Below, in pieces: positions 5,799 through 10,245 of a stretch of 10,245 nucleotides of DNA. The first letter of the stretch is position 1, and every line of letters begins with the position of its first letter. The position numbers were made by a program, and so were the translations under genes. This DNA is from Fidelibacterota bacterium (lineage in GTDB: Bacteria; Fidelibacterota; Marinisomatia; Marinisomatales; J089), in contig RFIZ01000023.1 in assembly GCA_003695105.1 (NCBI GenBank), forward strand, positions 1-10,245, read 5' to 3'. The notes beneath the pieces are model-generated. The model saw only the letters and a program-made list of their open reading frames with translations, was not told the origin of the DNA and did no database searches.

Positions 5799-8720
5799 TT
5801 ATTGGCCCTCCTGATTGGTATCCACCAATACCCGGACACTGCCATAGAGCTCGATCTTCAGTGAGTCGGTAGACAGAAAATGGGAAGGCAGAGGATTCCC
5901 GTTCGCATCGGTATTGCCCAGGAGATACACAATGGGTTTGATGTACGTCGAATCCGACAACAGATTGATCTGGTCCTGACCCAGTACCAGCGAATCCAGC
6001 TGGTCGGCATTGGGAATCAGATCCAGAGTGAACAGTGTATCCGGAGGCGCGGATCCGCCGGTTCCAAAATTCAGTGTGTCCTGGGAAACCAGGATTTCCA
6101 CCTGGGTGCCGAAATCAAAGGGATTGTTAATCTGAGTATACAGCACCGCCCGTTGCAGTTCCGACGGCAGTCCCGTATCCACCTGGTTCGCGGGAGCTTC
6201 GATGCGCGAATCCCCGGTCAGAATCAGTTCCAGAGGAATGTCAATGGTAAGGAGGCCGTCCAGGTACTGATCCGTCGCGACGGTTCCCAGCGCCGTTGGA
6301 TCGCCAACGGTAGCGGAACCCACGGCCGTGATCTGGTCCGGACGCAAATTGATCAACCGTTCCGCATGCGGCACCTCCACTACGGGATTGTCAATGATAT
6401 TCCAGTTCTCAATCCGGGCGGAGGCCGTGTCTCCGGCCTCATTTTCCGCCAACAAATTCAGGGTCAGATACACGGGCAGACCGATATTGGACTCGAATTG
6501 AAATACGAGATTGACCGTATTGAATTCGATCCCCTGCAACTCGTCCGGGAAAGCGGTGATGGATTGCCGGATGGTATCGATATCCACCTGGACAGGATCG
6601 ATCAAACCGGTGACGGAGCGGAAGGACAAATCCGTGATATCCACGGAAATATTCAACGAATCCCCAAACGTTAGAGTCATTTCCTGGTCCGAAGGGATGG
6701 ACACGCGGGACACATAATGAACGTACTGGGAATCCAGGGGCATGTTCAGTACATAACCGGGTAATGGCAGTGCAATTCCCTGAGGGTTGGGATCGGCACT
6801 CAGGGCAAAACTGGTATCCAGCCGGCTGCCGTTTTTCTGAAATTCATCCACCGTGAAATGGACTTCCGCCACCAGACCCAAATGATTCTCCACGGTGAGA
6901 CTCATCACTCCGCTCTGGAGTTCCGCCTCCTGGACCTTGGTGGGATTATCCAGGGCGATGGAATTGGAATCCACGATGGCATCCTGGGTGAAATACCCCG
7001 TCACCTCACTGAAGGTCAGATCCCGCACATCGATGTCCACCCGGAGCGTATCCAGTAAATTATAGGTACCCACCTCGCCATACAGAGTCCGGACCTGGGC
7101 CGCATAATGGAGGGTCTGATCATTGCGGGGCAAACGTAATTCATGATCGGTGAGGTCAATGTCGATCTGGTTCAGACCCGGTTGGATGACCTGATCCGGA
7201 CCGATACGGAGGGTGTCTCCCGTAGGGGTAAACAATTCTTTCAGGACAACCGTCAAAAGCGGAGCTCCCGAGACCGTTTCGTTGAGAGGATTGGTTATCT
7301 GAATTGCCAGCGACCCGGACGACAGGTGAGCCGACAGCAGTTCCGAATCGGAATTCATGTCCAGGGCGCCGGAGAAGGATTGATGTTGGGGCTGAATCAG
7401 ACCCGTGATCGTCGCGAAGGTGATGGGGGCACCGGAACCCGCTCCCTGGAGTTGTAAGTCCAGCACCACACTGTCCTGACTGGTCACCAGTACTTTGTTG
7501 GGATCCGTGGACACGGTTTGAATTTCATAGGAATAATTCACCCGCTGGGAATCCAGGCTCATGACCATATGGTATCCGCTCAGGGGATAGGTCTGTTGCT
7601 GCTGATTGTGGGCGGTCAGGGACAGGTTGGCGATGGTGAACGGGGCGCCGGCGGGATCCTGGAGGCTGGGTATGGTCAAACTCAGGATGGCGTCGATTCC
7701 CATCTGATTGTTGATCCCCAATACCAGTTCCCCGTTGTGGATTTGAGCGTCTTCCACTTTGTTGGAATCCTCCGCCATGGCAATGAAACTGGTATCCGCA
7801 ATGACTTGCTCCGGGATCCGTGCCGTGGCGGATGTCACCTCTAAATTCCTGGCCCCGATGCGGGTCACAAAGGAGGAAGATTTGGCGCTCTGATCGATCA
7901 AGATCACATTCCCTTCCGTACCGGCTGAAGACCCCGATACCCGTACCAGAATTTGTCCCGGGAGAGTCATCCCGGTCAGGTCCAGCGTTCCGGTGGCGGA
8001 ATCTCCCGGTACAATCACCGTGGGAAAGGTCACCGTCGCACCGGGAATCGCCAGGGTGTCGACACCGGACAACTCCAGCAAATCAATCGTAATGGGGGAT
8101 CCCAGGGTAATCACCATCTGGTTGACCAAGGTGATCTCCAGCAGTCCGCCGGAGAAGGTCGCCGAATCGAAATCGTCAAAGGTGAAGGGATTGACCAAAG
8201 GTTGCATGGTGAAAGCCGGAATCGAAGTGGTGGTCCCATCCGGGATGTTGTTGATATCCGGATAAATCTGGTTCAATAAAAAGGGGTCCGTCGGTTGAGG
8301 ATCGATATTGTTCAATTGGATGGTTCCCAACTGGGACGTGATGCTAGTGGCGATGGGATCCACACCGACCTCGTCAAAGGTCACCGCCTCCTGGATATGA
8401 CTGTTATCGACGGTCACATCGTCGACCGACTGGGAAAAGGAACGATGGATATCGTCAATGGATAATTGATCCCCCACTTCCACCCGATCAATGGTGATTT
8501 CGTCGTGAAATGCAAAGATGGAATCGCCGGACAGACCCATGGGCTGGGTGGAAATCAGGGAATCCTGTAAAAAATCCTTAAACCCCACGGCTCCGGAGTA
8601 CAGCGGAAGTTCAAGGGTGGTCTCCCAGGATGGAGGTACCGGGGACCGGGACGTGTCGAGCGAACAGCCGGCAAAGAATACAGCTATTCCTGTCAGGAGG
8701 GCAAAAGATCGTTGACGCAT
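5799..8720 (-). CDS. Large repeat-containing outer-membrane lipoprotein of unknown function
   Basis: This 973-residue protein starts with a lipoprotein signal peptide (MRQRSFALLTGIAVFFAGC). C19 in the lipobox FAGC is the only cysteine in the whole protein, so it is reserved for lipid attachment. The mature N-terminus has PPSWETTLELPL (29-40), reminiscent of beta-rich FCB lipoproteins. From about residue 187 the chain is a chain of roughly six beta-rich units of 125-138 residues (see the repeat entry). It is rich in Asp, Ser, Thr, Ile, Leu and Val, with no catalytic motif, transmembrane segment or sorting domain that I can see. The start is supported by AAAGGA at 8726-8731, six nt from the ATG. 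The barrel gene follows after one base, suggesting a lipoprotein-barrel complex. It may be periplasmic or surface exposed; I do not recognise a named family. Confidence 0.85.
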   Translation of the reverse strand: MRQRSFALLTGIAVFFAGCSLDTSRSPVPPSWETTLELPLYSGAVGFKDFLQDSLISTQPMGLSGDSIFAFHDEITIDRVEVGDQLSIDDIHRSFSQSVDDVTVDNSHIQEAVTFDEVGVDPIATSITSQLGTIQLNNIDPQPTDPFLLNQIYPDINNIPDGTTTSIPAFTMQPLVNPFTFDDFDSATFSGGLLEITLVNQMVITLGSPITIDLLELSGVDTLAIPGATVTFPTVIVPGDSATGTLDLTGMTLPGQILVRVSGSSAGTEGNVILIDQSAKSSSFVTRIGARNLEVTSATARIPEQVIADTSFIAMAEDSNKVEDAQIHNGELVLGINNQMGIDAILSLTIPSLQDPAGAPFTIANLSLTAHNQQQQTYPLSGYHMVMSLDSQRVNYSYEIQTVSTDPNKVLVTSQDSVVLDLQLQGAGSGAPITFATITGLIQPQHQSFSGALDMNSDSELLSAHLSSGSLAIQITNPLNETVSGAPLLTVVLKELFTPTGDTLRIGPDQVIQPGLNQIDIDLTDHELRLPRNDQTLHYAAQVRTLYGEVGTYNLLDTLRVDIDVRDLTFSEVTGYFTQDAIVDSNSIALDNPTKVQEAELQSGVMSLTVENHLGLVAEVHFTVDEFQKNGSRLDTSFALSADPNPQGIALPLPGYVLNMPLDSQYVHYVSRVSIPSDQEMTLTFGDSLNISVDITDLSFRSVTGLIDPVQVDIDTIRQSITAFPDELQGIEFNTVNLVFQFESNIGLPVYLTLNLLAENEAGDTASARIENWNIIDNPVVEVPHAERLINLRPDQITAVGSATVGDPTALGTVATDQYLDGLLTIDIPLELILTGDSRIEAPANQVDTGLPSELQRAVLYTQINNPFDFGTQVEILVSQDTLNFGTGGSAPPDTLFTLDLIPNADQLDSLVLGQDQINLLSDSTYIKPIVYLLGNTDANGNPLPSHFLSTDSLKIELYGSVRVLVDTNQEGQ
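5807..5812 (-). promoter_or_regulatory. Shine-Dalgarno AGGAGG deciding the barrel-gene start
   Basis: A full AGGAGG lies 9 nt before the ATG at 5797 and is encoded within the lipoprotein's final codons (Gln-Glu-Gly-Gln, stop). It fixes the start at 5797 rather than 5845 and implies that ribosomes ending the lipoprotein re-initiate on the barrel gene. Confidence 0.85.
5832..8162 (-). repeat. About six degenerate tandem protein repeats (125-138 residues each) within the lipoprotein
   Basis: A short core, roughly 'G-x-L-x-[VIL]-x-[IVF]-x-N-x-hydrophobic-G', recurs at regular spacing: GGLLEITLVNQM (191), NGELVLGINNQMG (329), SGSLAIQITNPL (468), SGVMSLTVENHLG (603), VNLVFQFESNIG (736) and RAVLYTQINNPF (857). 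The distances between cores are about 138, 139, 135, 131 and 123 residues. Units two to four also share a later block: LDSQRVNY (389) and LDSQYVHY (662), and then ITGLIQP (438), VTGYFTQ (573) and VTGLIDP (703). The DNA itself is not obviously repeated, so the duplications are old. This is visual alignment, not a computed one. Confidence 0.7.
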
Positions 8721-8739
8721 ATGTTTCCTTTGATTACCT

Positions 8740-8771
8740 AAAAAATGAAGGGGCGAAGCTACCCTGCCCCC
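8740..8771 (-). terminator. Probable intrinsic terminator after the universal stress protein gene
   Basis: On the minus strand GGGGC (8770-8766) and GCCCC (8754-8750) form a stem around an 11-nt loop, followed by TTCATTTTTT, a T-rich tract ending at 8740. The form suits Rho-independent termination of the transporter-stress protein transcript. The T tract ends only 19 nt before the lipoprotein ATG, so it also overlaps that gene's upstream region. The stem is only 5 bp, so termination may be incomplete. Confidence 0.5.
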
Positions 8772-8782
8772 GGGTCGGTTCC

Positions 8783-8798
8783 TGTGAGGGATATCACA
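8783..8798. promoter_or_regulatory. Perfect CRP/FNR-family-type operator palindrome TGTGA-N6-TCACA
   Basis: The 16 bases read TGTGA, GGGATA, TCACA on the plus strand. This is exactly the two conserved half-sites of the E. coli CRP consensus with the correct 6-nt spacer. The centre is about 70 nt upstream of the lipoprotein ATG and lies in the gap after the stress protein gene. A weak -10-like TAGCTT sits at 8761-8756, which would place the palindrome at about -41.5 (class II activator geometry) with a start near 8749. That promoter is inferred. Which regulator, if any, binds is unknown. Confidence 0.5.
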
Positions 8799-8814
8799 CC
8801 GGTGGGGAAAAGGG

Positions 8815-9699
8815 TTACTTTACGATCAGAATGGGGGCGGAACACACCTCCATCAGTTTCAGCGGTTTGGAGCCGGTGAAAAACTTTTTCAGGGGGTGTT
8901 TATGGGACACGCCCATGACGATGATATGCTCCCGGCAACCGAATTTCGAGATTTCTTCCACCGGATCTCCGACGATGAAATGGGCCTGGTTGGCGACGCC
9001 GGCCCGGTTGAGGAATTTGGTTGCCCGACGGGCGGCGCCGCGATAGCCCGGACCGAAACTTTCCCGTTTGGATACGGTGAGAGTATCCACCGCCAGTCCA
9101 TATGCCCGGGCGACGCGAATCCCGAAGTTGATGGCTTTTCGCGTTCCCCGGGAATCATCCACCGGAAGCAGGATGCGGTACTTTTTTTCCGGATCATAGG
9201 TATTGACCACAAAAATCGAACTGTCCAGGTACTGCACCAGATCATGGGCCATCCGCCGTTTCTGACTGCCGCCGATGATGGTGACATCGATAAAACTGCG
9301 CTGGACCTCGTCCCGTAGTTCGGGAATGATGTCTCCCTGGCGCAGAATCAGTTTGACCTCTTCGCAATAGGTTCCCGCCAGTTCCACCTGATAGCGGCGG
9401 GGACCGGAGGCCACGAGCCGGTTTCCCTGAAACCCCGCCTTGATCGTCTTGGGAGTGATATACCCATGCTCCGCCAAAAAATTGAAAGCCCATTCCAATA
9501 CCTCCACACCGGGGTGATCGAAATTCCATTTTTTCAGGTTTTCCTGGGCCAGATGTACTTCGTGGGCGGCAAATGAGCTAACGGGTTCACCGACATATAA
9601 AATGGTGATTTCTGCCTGAAAGGCCCGGGCAATCTGGGTGCCGATACGGAGGGTGGGTTCAGAAAATTCTTTGCTACCGATCGCGATCAGAAATTTCAT
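8815..9699 (-). CDS. Tandem-domain universal stress protein (UspA family)
   Basis: This 294-residue cytosolic protein has two Usp domains: about 1-166 (MKFLIAIGSKEFSEPTLRIG ... IFVVNTYD) and about 174-294 (YRILLPVDDSRGTRKAINFG ... APILIVK). The first domain carries a longer middle section than usual. The ATP-binding consensus G-2x-G-9x-G(S/T) is only partly kept. In domain two it reads GVSH (263-266), then nine residues, then GS (276-277), with His replacing the second glycine. Domain one has GGSQ (143-146) without the later GS, so nucleotide binding is doubtful there. The ATG at 9697-9699 has a GAGGA Shine-Dalgarno. It follows a transporter gene by 17 nt; Usp proteins often accompany transporters and may sense or modulate their activity. 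A terminator follows. Confidence 0.87.
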   Translation of the reverse strand: MKFLIAIGSKEFSEPTLRIGTQIARAFQAEITILYVGEPVSSFAAHEVHLAQENLKKWNFDHPGVEVLEWAFNFLAEHGYITPKTIKAGFQGNRLVASGPRRYQVELAGTYCEEVKLILRQGDIIPELRDEVQRSFIDVTIIGGSQKRRMAHDLVQYLDSSIFVVNTYDPEKKYRILLPVDDSRGTRKAINFGIRVARAYGLAVDTLTVSKRESFGPGYRGAARRATKFLNRAGVANQAHFIVGDPVEEISKFGCREHIIVMGVSHKHPLKKFFTGSKPLKLMEVCSAPILIVK

Positions 9700-9717
9700 G
9701 TTGTCTTCCTCATTTGA

Positions 9718-10245
9718 TTACCCAATCCAGGTCCAGTACAGATTGGCGTAGATCAGGGTGATCCCCATGGATAAGAGTCCCATCTTCCAGCCCACTTTCA
9801 CGAAATCGCCGGATCGCAACAAACCGCTGGAATAGACGATGGTGCAGGCCGGTGCGGCGACCGCGGTGAAATACCCGAAGGCACTGGCAATAGCATTCAA
9901 CAGTCCGGAGTGAAGAGGATCGCCGGGAAAATTGAGGACCACCGGTCCCAGGACGGCCACCGTAGAGGAACTGTTCACCATGTTGGCCATGAGGGTGGTC
10001 AAACCGATATTGATCCCATCCAGGATCCAGTCCAGTCCGGCAGTGGCGCCCACCAGTTGGCGCAAAACCAGCCCGGATAGCCAGTCCGCCGTGCCCGTGA
10101 CTTTGATCTGGGTCCCCAGGGATATGGTGGCACCGAAGAGAACAATGACCCCCCAGTTGACGTGGTGATTCAAATCTTCCCACTTGACCAGACCCGTGAC
10201 CAGATAGACCACGACTCCCGTGAGGGCAATGATCCCGATCCCCAC
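9718..10245 (-). CDS. DASS/SLC13-type anion-sodium symporter, C-terminal part
   Basis: The visible 175 residues are the C-terminal part of an integral inner-membrane transporter; the rest lies beyond the right edge. Hydrophobic segments occur at about 2-18, 29-44, 76-105 and 116-140, with another near the C-terminus. Family landmarks of divalent anion/sodium symporters are present: W-x(n)-VNWGVIVLFGATISLGTQ (29-46), a second SNT-like motif in NMVNSSSTVAVLGPVV (88-103), and AAPACTIVYSSGLLRSGDF (130-148), which corresponds to the 'P-x-ATP-x-NAI-x-YGSG' region. The first codon in the window is GTG but is probably internal. Known relatives move dicarboxylates, citrate, sulfate or similar anions. 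The substrate cannot be assigned from this half. It is co-oriented with the Usp gene and 17 nt before it. Confidence 0.8.
   Translation of the reverse strand: MGIGIIALTGVVVYLVTGLVKWEDLNHHVNWGVIVLFGATISLGTQIKVTGTADWLSGLVLRQLVGATAGLDWILDGINIGLTTLMANMVNSSSTVAVLGPVVLNFPGDPLHSGLLNAIASAFGYFTAVAAPACTIVYSSGLLRSGDFVKVGWKMGLLSMGITLIYANLYWTWIG

Noticed and set aside
5798..5845. Extended N-terminus for the barrel protein starting at 5845
   Set aside because: It would place 16 residues before the signal peptide and overlap the lipoprotein gene. The ATG at 5797 has a perfect AGGAGG.
5880..6674. Plus-strand open frame of 264 codons opposite the lipoprotein gene
   Set aside because: It is rich in Gln, Arg, Ile and Gly, as expected from the reverse strand of Asp/Leu/Val-rich coding sequence, with no signal or family.

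Overview
All ten confidently supported genes in this window lie on the minus strand, so they read from right to left. The window looks like a chromosomal segment of a diderm, probably uncultured, bacterium of the FCB superphylum (for example KSB1, Marinimicrobia, Calditrichota or a neighbour). That placement is inferred from a lipoprotein plus PorV/DUF5723-like beta-barrel pair with a C-terminal phenylalanine. Several genes have clear Shine-Dalgarno sequences, which argues against Bacteroidota proper, where they are mostly absent. Base composition is moderately GC-rich and even. I see no mobile element, CRISPR array, tRNA or rRNA.

Reading in transcription order (high to low coordinates), there are three blocks. 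(1) 10245-8815: the C-terminal part of a DASS/SLC13-type anion transporter, followed after 17 nt by a tandem-domain universal stress protein. A likely intrinsic terminator (8740-8771) ends this block. (2) 8720-4490: a two-gene unit with a 973-residue lipoprotein built of about six beta-rich repeats and a 435-residue outer-membrane barrel. The genes are one base apart, and the barrel's Shine-Dalgarno is encoded by the lipoprotein's last codons. A perfect TGTGA-N6-TCACA palindrome (CRP/FNR-type operator) lies about 70 nt upstream of the lipoprotein. (3) 4371 to the left edge: a compact housekeeping operon running NlpC/P60 cell-wall peptidase (no signal peptide), HNH endonuclease, trpS, scpA, scpB, rluB-type pseudouridine synthase. 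The start of a further gene overlaps the end of rluB and runs off the window. Junctions in this block range from a 4-nt overlap to 15 nt, so translational coupling is likely.

How the parts fit: block 3 combines translation (trpS, rluB), chromosome condensation (scpA and scpB, partners of an SMC not seen here) and probable cytosolic muropeptide recycling. Block 2 is the part least explained by known families. Its long single-cysteine repeat lipoprotein and barrel probably act together at the outer membrane, and the operator-like site suggests separate regulation. Gene-free stretches are short; the largest are 4372-4489 and 8721-8814, and both carry candidate regulatory signals.
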